Below are positions 49,521-61,854 of a DNA stretch of 64,000 nt, in pieces. Source of the DNA: Liolophura sinensis. Taxonomy: Eukaryota > Mollusca > Polyplacophora > Chitonida > Chitonidae. The stretch spans positions 3,295,501-3,359,500 of the forward strand of contig NC_088303.1 of the NCBI RefSeq assembly GCF_032854445.1, written 5' to 3'. The translations under genes and the position numbers were made by a program. The notes beneath the pieces are model-generated. The model had not been told where the DNA came from and searched no databases. It saw nothing but the letters and a program-made list of their open reading frames with translations. The first letter of the stretch is position 1, and every line of letters starts with the position of its first letter.

Positions 49521-51454
49521 ACTTCACCGAGCACAGCACTGCTGACTTAACTCTGTTGATTGTATCTTAAATCCATCGGTCGACGCCCCAATCTACTCAT
49601 CAGTGCATAGAAAGGAATAGGATCTACACTCTAGTGCAGAGGTGGGTGTATCAGATCTGTAACTCTGTATCCACGAGAGTGCCTTGTTTACGCCGCCAGC
49701 CCTCTCCTACCCGGCTACCGGCCCGTCCTGCATGGGATGATAGACTCCGGCATAAGGATAATCAATGTTTACCTCGGACCAGCTTCTATCCACCGGTACC
49801 AGTCTACTGATCGATTCCCATTTCCTCCTCGCATATTAATTTCTCTGCTGGCTCGCTGATAAAGCCCGATAAAAGAATATATATAAATCAGGGAGCATGA
49901 TAACGGTTCTCGTCGCTGGCCTTATAAGGGTTGGATTGTGAAGTAGCTGTTGTAAGGGTAGAGGGCTAGTTAATGAAAAAGCAGTCATTAGACGGACAGC
50001 TTGTCCATTGTGAAAATCCACAAACTTAATGAACAGGTCTTCAGCGAAGCGATCGGCTTGACGCTGTAGTAATTGGAATATAGTCTTGGCTAAATACTGC
50101 CACTCTCAGCGCAACGAAAAAACGTGTCGCTGACGATAACGTCAAAGCTGGGCTCTTTTCAGATACCTGAAACCCACACACCACACCCACTTTCCACCGA
50201 GAGACAATAGGCCCTGCTGATCCGAGTTCTGCATATATCACCCAAGTGTTTGGTGCACAACAGGTGTTTGTATGCACCAACTAGTTGTGTAGCGGATACC
50301 CCACTGTATACAGAAACAAAAGTTAACACAAGGAAAAGATGCATGCTTTTCTTTTTACCAATTCATAACAATAACCATGATATAAATTATATTTGGTACA
50401 GAATATTAAATAATATCTCTATAAACAATCCGCTCATTTTACCTCTTTACTTCTTTGAGATGACTTGAGTGTTTTTTGTTTGTTTTTTTTTTTTAATCAT
50501 CCGCATTGCTCAGCGTTGAATTCTTTTGGCTATGATACTTGTCAATGATCCGAATCGACTGAGTTCATTCTTATTCTAGATTACCCGTCAACGATCATGT
50601 GACTGATAAAAAGATTACAATCTGGAGAAGGCAATGAAAAGCCAATCGGTATGCTCTGCAGCAGCCACATAAATACTTAATCAACTATACAGAACAGGAG
50701 ATAGACAAATGGCAAAGCGAACCAAGATAATGGTGGGCAATTGCTGAAAAGGCAGATCGGTTATATATATATGTATGTATATGTATATATCACGAGAACA
50801 TGCAAGAAACAAATGAAGTAGAATTATTTACATCATACCCGCAGTGCTTGGCATTTAGAAAAGCTTTCATCGTTAAAACAATATCTTTATTTGGAAGCAT
50901 CTGTAGGCGGCAATATAAACGGATCGGAATCGTTTCAGTAAGGCGTAAATCTTGTAAGGTTTCCATTGGAATAGAAGCCGCGTGAAGCATGCAAACAAGC
51001 CAATGGCTCACTCCGTGTACGATCAATACGTCATACACACAGTAGACCATTTAATCAGACAAAGGACGACCGAAATAGAGGTCAATATATTGGTTTGTTT
51101 TAATCAATCCCACTATACTGTAGCAGTGTCATCTTGGGTCGGGCTCGTCAAGCGTTAGGGAGATATATAGGCCTACCATATTGTAGACAATCGACTGATA
51201 AAGGTGAACAACCTTCTGCCGGCCATAGACCCCACAAAAGAGACCTGTTGCGAAAGAAAGTTGTTTACATATATTCACAGAACGTTTTACGTATACCCGT
51301 AACATCAACTGCTACATTTACGATGCTATGAAAGACGAAGTTATGAGATACAAACATACCTTTTATAAAGCAACAACCATCAACCCAAATGTTGCCCTAT
51401 AAACATCTCAAGCTGAGAACCCGGGACTACTGGTTAAACCATACCTAACTACGT
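49521..51454. other. Non-coding stretch, nothing recognised
   Basis: No frame longer than 86 codons and none with a motif. A short TATATATATATG run lies at about 50762-50775. A T-run occurs at 50482-50496. Confidence 0.5.
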
Positions 51455-51676
51455 ACCCCGAGAGATGCAATGGTTATGGTCTAGAGCCCAATTGTACTTG
51501 TCTAGTTCAGTCATGGATTCGAATCGAAGCTGCGGCTTTCAGTCAGTAGGTTTCTCACGTCAGCTACCTGACAGCAACATGCGGAAGGTCGTGGGTTCCA
51601 CCAGGTTCTGCCTGGTTTTCTCCTACAAGTGAAATACGAGTACGGTGTAAAACAACAATCAAATAAATAAATAAAC
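51455..51676 (+). mobile_element. SINE with a different tRNA-like head
   Basis: A B-box-like GGATTCGAATC lies at about 51514-51524, then a body with GGTCGTGGGTTCCACCAGGT and a tail GAGTACGGTGTAAAACAACA plus (AAAT)n. The tail matches the 6.7-kb family but the body is shorter and the head differs, so it may be a subfamily or a chimera. I find no convincing target duplication. Confidence 0.65.
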
Positions 51677-54619
51677 CTATCGAAAATGTGTGGCTTTCTC
51701 CGCATTCTTCCACTATAAAAGGACAAGACAGCACCTGGCTAAAACATATTTTAATCAAAAGCAGGATTCTCAAGCTTTCTAAAAAGTATCATTATTTTAA
51801 TGAGATTTCACCGGATAACATAACCGGTAGAACAAGATGACAATACTGCATAAATGACTGGTGTGAATAGAGGCAGACATCTGGAGAATTTTATCCCATC
51901 AAACACCTTGCTATCAGATTGCGCGGCCTAAGCTGTGACGTGGCCTTTACCAATTCACTCCATAAAGTGACATATGATAACACAGAACTACTGCACAGGA
52001 CATCATTTTTAAATCGTTTACGAAGGGCCATTTCACACAGTGTTGTGGGATTATTTACGGACCACAACAAACGTAACATTAATTGATTTACCAGCCGTGT
52101 AATTGTCAACGGCGGCATCACAAAAATTATGTCAGACAATAGCATTTTGTTTGCGCCCAAAAATCACATTCGTCTCCTCAGTAGAACCTGGGCCTACTTA
52201 AACAGGCTGTTCATATTATACAAATCAGTGAAAAATTCTTTAGGGATGTCGAAGGTTGATGGGAGTGAGAAGACAGTATCGCACCGGACAGTGCTTAAAA
52301 TCAATTAATTCTTATGATATACTTTTTTCTCTAAATTTGTTAGAATAGAGAAACTTAAATTTTTATCCTTTGTTTTTATAGGATGATTTTTTTCCTGCTT
52401 TCTGTTATAAAATATAGTAAAATTATTGAAACTCAGTGTTCAAGTCGAGATGCTTTCTTTGACGTCCGCGATAACTAGGTCAGCAATGTTCTCATCTTCG
52501 AAGCCACCACCACAAAATTGAAGCATGGAATTCAAAGACAGTTGAATGCCTATATCAGCCTTGTGGTGCTTAGATTTATTTCCCTTTGTTTCAGAATTGA
52601 GCATGAATTTAGTTGTACAACAGTCAGATTGTAATTTTTAGAAGGGTCAAAATAACCAGCACAACCCTTCCAGAGTCTACCACCTGAACCAGGAACATAC
52701 CGGCAATGCATCTACAGGCTACTTAAACTGTAAATGATATTGCGGCCTTACCTGTATCAACAGTTCAAGCGGCGGAAGAAATATCCTTCCAGTGTGTCCA
52801 ATTTCTAATAAAGATATTTATCACTTGGACCTCCATTACCGAAGTCCACAGCTTTTATCTGCCGTAGGCTACTGCTTTGACTATCTATAATTCGGAAATA
52901 CCTTCGAAGTTAGAGAGCTAGAGTAAACATGATGTCATCTTGCTGTCTATAATGGGAAAGCACTGAAGCTGTGTCAACGCAAAGTTTCACCAAACTTTTA
53001 CTAAGTTGAAAAATATCTAAAAAAATATTCTATGCCGGTTTAAGACACTTTGAATGGTAGTCTTTCAGTGGACATAAACAACCAGGTGCTGTATTTCACT
53101 TTAAAACTTCAGATCAGCGTTACACAACAATCGTTTTAAAGAAATAGACACAGTAACTTACATGAGTGTTTCAACAAAAGCGCGAAACAAAACGTGATCC
53201 GATTGGCTGACTATGTCTGGGCCCGAGATCTTTTTGTGGGAGTTTTTCTTTTTTTTTTTTCAATGGAAGTTTTTCTTTTGTGGGGGGTGGGGTGGGGGGC
53301 TGCTTAAATAAAAAGACAAACTCCGACTGCAAAAGTGGAAATAATGAAAAACGCGCAGTTAAAAAAAATTGTTATAAAACACAAGGTAGTCTATTCGCTG
53401 AGTGTGCAGCGTAGGCTGCCTTGCTGCATGGAGTTTGTTCTAACTGCACTTTGGTGTACCTACTGTAAAACAAATTACTCTCCACGCCCATTCCCCAACA
53501 TGCCACTGTTTTTTGTTTTCAATAATTATGACGTCACCCGAGGCAATGAGTTCTCGAAACTCAGCGTATTCAATTTAACGTTATAAATTAGAAAAAGTGT
53601 TCTGATTTGATTTTCTTTGCAAGAACATTGACTTCCAACATATCCATGTGTGGAGCTTATGTTGTTACGTGTCAATGACTAAAGGCAATTATGATATTGG
53701 CTGATTTTACAGACAGCTGAATGTAGGCGACTCTCTAAAAGAAATAGACTATAGGAGTGTTTTTTAATGTAAGAAGTTCAGTCGTGTAGTGCATGAGATC
53801 GTCGATGCGGACGTATTTATCACAGGCCGTTATAGTCTGACGCTAACGAACACGATCGGAAACCGCTGCGACGCCCGGTGGTTAACGATGCCATGCTGTT
53901 TACCACAAATGCGGGAATATCGTGGAAATTGCTGACATGTCACGTAATACCACCCCAAATGTGGTCTCACGGGATAAATATATTCGTGAAACAAAGTCAT
54001 CCTTCAGTCGAGCAGAAGACAAACAGGAATTATCTCCAATGGCCGGCATCTGAATCCTTACTGCAGGTTCCTTTGTTCCTGATGGCCGTACTGTAGAACG
54101 TCAAGAGAATTAACAAAAGATCATCAATTCTGGCACAAAATACCAGACTGACTTGGAGAACATACACACGATATAGTCGGTCCAGGGACCTAAAGCAAAG
54201 TTTGGCAGGTGAGATATAGCTATAAACTATGAAAATTCTTGGACACGTGCTGTCTTGAGGAAGACAGCGCTGTTTTGTTATTGGCGAGTCCATTGCAGTC
54301 TATACTCTCGTCACTATACAAACGTCTTCAAATATTTTCTTGTCATTTTGCTCGTTTGCTTGATGTGTAACGTCGCTGCCAACGTAGAGGTTATTGGGAG
54401 CCCTTGGCCCAGGTGACCAGTCTCCCTCCCCAATTTCCAACTATGTTAGGGCCTTCCACTTTTTATGTGCCAGGGAAAATGTGATCTGTCAGAAAACGCT
54501 AAGTACATATTATAGCGCCTGGTTCTAGAATTTCACTTCTTCCACATTTTCTGTACTAAAATGAACTAGATAAAGATCATTACTTCTCAATCGAACAGAT
54601 ATACTGCCAACGGGATTCC
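51677..54619. other. Non-coding stretch, nothing recognised
   Basis: G-rich GGGGGGTGGGGTGGGGGG lies at about 53281-53298 after a T-run. An 83-codon + frame (53335-53586) and an 87-codon minus frame (54030-54293) have no motif. Confidence 0.5.
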
Positions 54620-54827
54620 TATTTATCTAGTGCTGCGCCAGATTAAGTACATAACCTTGGCCACCATATAGTTTAGAGCTAGATTCTCCCTAGCAGTAAA
54701 AGCCACCACATGGTTTAGAGCTAGATTCTCCCTAGCATTAAAAGTATTTATCTAGTGCTGGGCCAGATTAAGTACATAACCTTGGCCACCATATAGTTTA
54801 GAGCTAGATTCTCCCTAGCAGTAAAAG
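54620..54827 (+). repeat. Composite tandem duplication (83 + 42 + 83 bp)
   Basis: An 83-bp block (TATTTATCTAGTGCTG to TAGCAGTAAAAG) at 54620-54702 recurs at 54745-54827 with one or two changes. Between them, 54703-54744 repeats only the second half (CCACCACATGGTTTAGAGCT to GCATTAAAAG). Confidence 0.92.
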
Positions 54828-56099
54828 TATTTATTATAATCATATAAAGAAATTCGTTATAATTATATCGAGATCAGTTAAGGCTGTTTAACGAATCCTT
54901 TTGAAGGGATATACTGAAACAATTTCGCCTCAGACGCTCATCTGTGATGATCATATTAAAGTCAGTGCCCCAGCTTTGAAACTCGGAGCACCAAACTTTT
55001 AAAGTTTACTGTTCCAGAAACGGAGCTTCCAGGGCCTAGGTGGTCCCTGAACCCTCGCCTAATATACTATGGTAGTTGCACCCCCCCCCCCCTTTCCCCA
55101 CTCTTACTGTCCTTCCGACGCCAATCCACACATGTAAAAACAAATACACACGTATTTTTCTGGCTGCATAACTACACATTACAAGTGACACAAAGGCATA
55201 AGAATAGACATAAGATTTTACAGTTTCTATTCGTATGTACAGTAGAGCAGTTCCTTTGGGTTGTCTTGTCTGCGCATAGTCAATAAAGACATTAGACAAT
55301 ACCAGTTGGATCCGGTAATCATATGTGTCGTGTTCTGGGACAGTCGTTTCTTCCCACGGTATTTCTATGATTCGTTTTCCCCCAGAGGCCGGGACTACAT
55401 CTGCGGACGGCTGGATGCATGAGAACACAAGCTGTATGCATGGAATGATGGCGGGTTGTTTAACATTTACTCCCTGGCCACAGAACCAGGCATGATTCTG
55501 GGCAAGTCTTCTATTTGCTACCGAATAATACATGAGCAGTATCAATATTATTGCGATAATGTTGTTTTACGAATCAATAAAGCACGTTCTTTCCGTATTC
55601 ACATTACACACAAAGACACGTGTTATAGCTCGCTCACACTCAACAGGCCAAACAACTACCTGTTATCCAATGTTGCTCGTTCGAGTTAAGCGGCATGGGC
55701 TGCAGTGCTGGACTCGGTGGTCTCGGCCAGCAGACACACCTCTTTCGACATCCAAGCAAGGTTTATTCCCTCAATACTCTACACTTGCAAACAGGTCGGT
55801 AACATTCGGGTAAACTTCACGTACAATACAAACGAATGCGTACGAAACAATTTCTCCTCAGGTACTGGCTATAATGGGTTTACCGGGCCATCCGTATGCG
55901 GCATTAAGTTCCTGGCGTTATAGATCAGCGTCCATTAACAGTTCCGGAAGTCTGCCATTATCTCCAATACGCCTGCAAGATGCCCACATATGTAATTTAA
56001 CTGTATCACGGAATAAGACAATTCAGCTGCAAGTTTGCTTTTTGAAAGAATTAGTGGCTTGAAAGGCTTTTAAGTTTTGTTTATGTTTACTTGAAATTT
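54828..56099. other. Non-coding stretch, no gene recognised
   Basis: A C12 run lies at 55081-55092. The 169-codon minus frame 55036-55545 is the longest non-repeat frame near here, but its translation shows no domain and it runs through the C-run as glycines; I do not call it a gene. Confidence 0.45.
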
Positions 56100-56103
56100 G
56101 ATC

Positions 56104-56320
56104 TCAATCGCTAGGATACATATCACGAGAACGTCTTGCTTCTTACATAGCACGAGAATGTCTTGCGTCTCGATCGCTAAGATGCATATCACGAGAATGC
56201 ATTACACCTCAATCGCTAGGATACATATCACGAGAATGCCTTGCCATCAATCGCTTGGGATACATATCACAAGAATGCCTTACCTCTCAATCGCGAGGAT
56301 ACACGGGATGCGTGTCCCAT
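56104..56320 (+). repeat. 39-bp tandem repeat, about 5 diverged copies
   Basis: CTCAATCGCTAGGATACATA followed by TCACGAGAATGCCTTG recurs at about 38-39 bp spacing (starts near 56103, 56169, 56208, 56246, 56285). The second copy is partial. Confidence 0.85.
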
Positions 56321-56414
56321 TTCTATGTTCGCTGTGCCTGGGTGGCGATAAGCGATCGACGACTTTATCACTTGTTTATCACCAGTATGGTGCGTGTAAC
56401 TGTACGCTACATGT

Positions 56415-56555
56415 GGGAAATGTCAGTAACTTGCCAAAGGTCGGTGGTTTTCCTCGGGTTTCCGGTTTCCTCCATCCATGAAACTGATCGCCATCGTGTA
56501 AGTAGAAAGTTCTTGAGTATGGCGTTAAAGAATAATGGCATAAATAAAACTGAGG
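56415..56555 (+). repeat. Diverged SINE 3' half
   Basis: TGCCAAAGGTCGGTGGTTTT then CCTCGGGTTTCCGGTTTCCT, CGTGTAAGTAGAAAGTTCTT and GAGTATGGCGTTAAAGAATA match the SINE body and tail. No tRNA head is visible. Confidence 0.65.
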
Positions 56556-56779
56556 ACAGCTTCTTGTTAAAATATTAAAAAAGCAATAAACGAATTAAAA
56601 CATGAACAATTTTTATGTGTCATGTATGGAGAGAAAATCCCACACCAGCAGACACTGGGAGACAGGCTTATAGCGTGTTCATTGGAGGTCATTAGGAGAA
56701 ATATAGAAAAATGTACAAGCTGACTTCAATCTTATTCCCCAAGTATAAGTAAGGAAGGTGAACATTGCCAAAAATACTT

Positions 56780-57370
56780 CTTCCAGATCAAACAAGCTTT
56801 TCCCAAACCAAGCAAGCATTTCCCAAACCCAACAAGCATCTTCCAAACCAAACAAGCATCTCCCAAACCAAACAAGCATCTCTTCCAAACCAAACAAGCA
56901 TCACCCAAACCCAACAAGCTTCTCCCAACCAAACAACCATCTCCCTGACCAAACAAGCATCTCCCAAACCAAACAAACTTCTCCCAACCAAACAAGCATC
57001 TCCCAAACCAAACAACCATCTCCCAAATCAAACAACCATCTCCCAAACCAAACAACCATCACGCAAACCAAACAACCATCTCCCAAACCACGCAACCATT
57101 TCCCAAACCAAACAAGCATCACTTAACCCAAACAAGCATCACCCAGGACCAATTAAACATCTCCCAAACCAAACAAACGTCTCCCAAACCAAACAAGTTT
57201 CACCCAAACCAAACAAGAATCACCCAGCCAAACAACCTTCTCCTTAACCAAACAATTTTCTCTCAAACCAAACAAGCATCCGTAAAGCCATAGAATAGTC
57301 CTACAAATAAGCATCTCTTAAACCAGATAAATGTCTGACCACTAAGCATCTCCCTAACCGAATAAGCATG
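56780..57370 (+). repeat. 20-bp minisatellite, array A (CCAAACCAAACAAGCATCTC)
   Basis: About 25 good copies at exact 20-bp spacing (for example 56891 to 56911), with decaying copies to about 57370. Variants include AACCATCTCCC and AACTTCTCCC. The unit contains no stop in any of six frames, so frames on both strands stay open (up to 160 codons). The same unit occurs inverted at 58206-59310. Confidence 0.95.
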
Positions 57371-58205
57371 CCCCCTTCCCACGTTAAGTAAAAGAAGCAA
57401 CTTTCGTCGATGAATGTAGGGCGCTTTTCCGCGACTGAAATGGGGGGAGGTGAGGAGGGGCGGGGTGGTTAGTTAGGAGATCTACGTTTGATCTTAATTG
57501 TAGCTGCTTAAATCAACATTCTGAGATCATCACTTATGTATGTGTATGAGTGCATTTTGGTGTTGTGAACGTTTTTAACCAAACAAGAAAACATGGAGTG
57601 GAAACATGTGGCAAAAGAACATTAATTATACTTAACGATTACAAGTAAAATATTTAACGGTTAAATTTAATAACCTTCACTGCACATAGTATGTTGTTAC
57701 AGACTGTTACCTATATCTGCCAATCAAGCATCTATTTTGTTTTGCCCAGGTTGACACCTCATAGTGTTACGTAGGCCTAGCTATTACTTTGTTGCGGTGT
57801 GTAAGATATACATGTATATCTTTATACATATTGTGTAATGCAAATCTTGTTCCAGTAATAGAGGAATTCTAATAATATCCATTTTGTATTTACGTGTCAC
57901 AAGTAATTATTCAGTTTCAGTATATTTCGCTATAATAGCGTATCCAGCCTTTTGGGCTATTTAGTAAATCCTTGCTGTACGTAAAATAAATGCCTAGTGA
58001 CAATTGCAAACATTTAAAAAAGGGATAAACCAGTCAATCTTCTCGAAGACGTGGTCCGCATTCTTGGTGAGTAAGAACTGCGTGCTTGGTGAAGTGCACT
58101 GATTTTCGCTATAATCGCCAACAGGCGATGCAAGAGGCATTTCGGAAGGCACCGTCTTCCGTTTCTTCGTTTCTAAGAAAGCTGCTTCTGCCACAACTTG
58201 GTCCA
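57371..58205. other. Unique spacer between the inverted 20-bp arrays
   Basis: About 835 bp of unique, AT-rich sequence starting with a G-rich patch (GGGGGGAGGTGAGGAGGGG at about 57443). A minus-strand frame at 57994-58206 (70 codons from TTG) continues in frame out of the array and includes ETKKRKTVPSE; its composition is protein-like, but it has no ATG and no recognisable domain. It may be chance or an old exon fragment. Confidence 0.5.
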
Positions 58206-59420
58206 AGAGATGCTTATTTGGTTTAGGAGATGCTTGTTTGGCAGATATTTATTTGATTTGGGAGATGTTTTTTAGAGCACACGCCTTTCTCTGCATTGAG
58301 AAACGCTCGCATGGTTTGGGACATGGTATTTTTGGTTAAGGAGAGGCGTGTTTGGTTTGGGTGATGGTTGTATGGTTTGGGAGATTCTTGTTTGGTTTGG
58401 GAGATGCCTGTTTGATTGAGGAGATGCTTGTTTGATTTGGGAGATGCTTGTTTGGTTTGGGTGATGCTTGTTTGGTTTGGGAGATGCTTGTTTGGTTTGG
58501 GTGATGCTTGTATGGTTCGGGAGATGCTTGTTTGGTTTGGGAGATGCCTGTTTGATTGAGGAGATGCTTGTTTGGTTTGGGAGATGCTTTTTGGTTTGGG
58601 AGATGCTTGTTTGGTTTGAGTGATGGTTGTATGGTTTGGGAGATGCTTGTTTGGTTTGGGAGAGGCTTGTTTGGTTTGGGAGATGTTTGTTCGGTTTGGG
58701 TGATGGTTCTATGGTTTGGGAGATGCCTGTATGGTTTGGGAGATATTTGTTTGGTTTGGGTGATGCTTGTTTGGTTTGGGAGATGCTTGTTTGGTTTGGG
58801 GTATGCTTGTTTCGTTGAGGAGATGCTTGTTTGCTTCGGGAGATGTTTGTTTGATTTGGGTGATGCTTGTTTGATTTGGGATATGCCTGTTTGGTTTGGG
58901 TGATGCTTGTTTGCTTCGGGAGATGTTTGTTTGGTTTGGGTGATGCTTGTTTGATTTGGGAGATGCTTGTTTGGTTTGGGATATGCTTGTTTGGTTGAGG
59001 AGATGCCTGTTTGCTTCGGGAGATGTTTGTTTGATTTGGGTGATGCTTGTTTGGTTTGGGAGATGCCTGTTTGGTTTGGGTGATGCTTGTTTGGCTTGGG
59101 AGATGCTTGTTTGCTTCGGGAGATGTTTGTTTGGTTTGGGAGATGCTTGTTTGATTTCGGAGATGCCTGTTTGATTGAGGAGATGCCTGTTTGGTTTGGG
59201 GGATGCTTGTTTGGTTTGGGAGATGCATGTTTGATTTGGGAGATGCTTGTTTGCTTCGGGAGGTGCTTGTTTGATTTGAGAGATGTTTATTTGGCAGGCG
59301 TTTCTTCCACCTAGGAGAAGCTTGTTTGGTTTTGGAGATTCATATTCGGTTTTGGAGATTCATATTCGGTTTTGGAGATTCATATTCGGTTTTGGAGATT
59401 CATATTCGGTTTGGTAGATG
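58206..59420 (-). repeat. 20-bp minisatellite, array B, inverted relative to array A
   Basis: The + strand unit GAGATGCTTGTTTGGTTTGG is the reverse complement of the array A unit. About 54 copies run to about 59310, with edges diverged (58206-58270 and after 59280). From 59331 to 59410 a variant unit, TTTGGAGATTCATATTCGGT, is repeated four times, also 20 bp. A 318-codon minus frame (58272-59228) and several + frames are open only because the unit lacks stops. Confidence 0.95.
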
Positions 59421-60999
59421 TGGTTTGGGTTTGTGATATGCTTATCTGATGTCTGAGATGCTTATTTCGTTAGAGGATTATTTTTGGCGGTGTGCGCCTT
59501 ACATATATAAGCTTTATTGAATTTCAGTGGATTATGCTCTATATATAGCCTACTTTGGAAAGTAGCAAACATTCGTCCATCTAACATTAGCCAAACAATG
59601 GGGGTATCTAGTACACGTCTTAGGAAAGAATGCAGAGTTATTTCCAGTTGGCAGGTTGTCAGTGTCTTATATTGGCAGCTGATCAGAATCGCTTTATCGA
59701 CTCTTACTCACACACACAGCAGAATTTCACCAACCATTTGTCATATTTACAGACCACTTGTTCGCCAGTGGGAAGATAACTCGCCGTGTTTGATATCGAG
59801 TGGTCTATATACACTATGACGTACACGCATATCGCCGTATAATCTCGTTATGACCGTTAAGTAAATAGTGGGACGGTTCATTTTTTTCAGTATATTTCAT
59901 TTCTTTGTGTATTGCACTCAGTGCTAATGCCTTGTCTGATGTGTACGGCCCACATTTCTGTGTTCTGACCATCCACATCTACATAAACTTGAAACATGCA
60001 TGTTAAATATAATCAAAGACATAGGCCTACAGCATAGGAAGTAAAACCAAAGCAGCGATGACAGTGCGATAGCTGGCAAATGATCACATGTAACCAGTGA
60101 AATACGGTTTCTAGTCAATTTACCTCAGTCAGGGTTTCACTTTAACTGTTCATGTAATGCACAAATAATAACAATTTACACGCTCCTCATCACCATGGCT
60201 TAAGCAGAATTAGGTAAAAAAAATGCGACGATGTTAATTGCAATTTATTGCACGTCACTGGTCTGGAATCACTCCAAAAGCTGTACTGTCATCACATTTA
60301 ACATACAATCACATTAGAGTAAGCCCTAAAGTGCCAGCAATGAACGTTTTTTTCACAAATGACTGGCAGTGTCACGTGTCTTTCACATGCCAGGTTCAGA
60401 TGACGCAGCTAGCGTAACACAGTTTAACCTGGCTGACACAGCTACTGTATAGTGCCTCGTTGTCGCCTGTACTTAGCTCGCTGTAAAATCCCTCACTCTC
60501 ACCACCAAGATTGCCTTTAGTCTTGGACACGTAACATCACAAGTTCTACACACTGATGCGTGCATATTATTTCATGGAAAATGCAGCTAAAATAAATTTT
60601 CCAATACACATTGTTAAAAGGAATATAAGCTTGTTTTAGACACAAAGACTTAATTATCTCTACTGCCATCATAATTATTAAAAAAACGAGTGACATGCTG
60701 GATGACGGACGAAGTCCAGTATCTTTTGACGGAGAGCAACACCAGTTACCTAAACTGTGATTGACCTTACTTTAAACCCTTTTGTGACATTGCCATGTTG
60801 GAAATTGTTTTCAAGTTTGGGGTAATATACAAGCAACCTCAGTAAATCACTCTGTTTTAGGTCTTGTAGCTCTATGATCTAACAACGGTATGGTTTCAGA
60901 TTTGTGTTATAAAAACAATGTCTATTCGTTGAGATAGTAGTGTACGATTTGTTATTGTGTGGGACTTATTCTAGAAACCGCATGGAGTGCAGCCATAGT
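59421..60999. other. Non-coding stretch, nothing recognised
   Basis: A 100-codon + frame (59517-59819) has no motif. No repeat family was recognised. Confidence 0.45.
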
Positions 61000-61440
61000 C
61001 TAGATCATTTCTGTTCCAGCATTACGACTCGCATTCCATTATTTAATTATTTCCAGATCATTTCTGTTCCAGCATTACGACTCGCATTCCATTATTTAAT
61101 TATTTTCACATCATTCCTGTTCCAGCATTACAACTGGCATTGCATTATTACATTATTTCTAGATCATTCCTGTCTCAGCATCATGACCAGCACTCCAGTA
61201 TTACATTATTTCTAGATCATTCCTGTCTCAGCATCATGACCAGCACTCCAGTATTACATTATTTCTAGATCATTCCTGTCTCAGCATCATGACCAGCACT
61301 CCAGTATTACATAATTTCTAGGTCATTCCCGCCCCAGCATGACGACTGGCATTCTGGCCAGTATTTTATTTCTAGATCTTTCGTGTACCACCATTGTGAC
61401 TAAAATTCTGTTATTATATTAGTTCCAGAACATCTGTGTC
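61000..61440 (+). repeat. 53-bp tandem repeat, about 8 copies
   Basis: Units start at 61006, 61059, 61112, 61165, 61218, 61271 and 61324, exactly 53 bp apart. Each contains CATTCCTGTCTCAGCATCAT-like sequence and TTATTTCTAGAT. Copies 4-6 are nearly identical; the first two form another subtype (GACTCGCATTCCATTATTTA) and the last two are degraded. Confidence 0.93.
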
Positions 61441-61854
61441 TTTGCACTGAGACCAACATTTGATAATTTTGCATAATTACTTGTTTTAATGGATACCAGA
61501 TCTGTGGAATAAAGGGGATTCATCTTGAGCGACCACTGTTTTATGCTGGATTTGCTAAAACAACAGTATTCATATCATTAATCAAACGTTTCACTGATGG
61601 GACGAAGGTGAGGGGGCGACCAGAGGCGAGGGCAGTGAGGTGGAAGTGGAGACATAGGGTGAATACCACGCCTCGAGAAGGGCATAGATAAGAACAAATG
61701 GCGCAAAACCACAGTTAATCAACCGAGAGCCTGACTTCGAAACCGTCACCTCATCGTAACATTGGTCAAGCCTTGCCGTCCTAGTGCAGGATCAAACGAA
61801 AGATGGCGACTGAAACATTTTACAAATCCATCTTATTCTCCACATAACGAGTTT
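61441..61854. other. Non-coding stretch, nothing recognised
   Basis: No domain-bearing frame. A purine-rich patch (GGTGAGGGGGCGACCAGAGG) lies near 61609. Confidence 0.45.

Noticed and set aside
55036-55545. 169-codon minus-strand gene
   Set aside because: No recognisable domain; the translation includes a poly-Gly run from a C-homopolymer. No splice signals or neighbouring exons support it.
58272-59228. 318-codon minus-strand frame, Asn/Gln/Pro/Lys-rich
   Set aside because: The 20-bp unit has no stop in any of six frames, so equal-quality frames exist on both strands. This is a repeat artefact.
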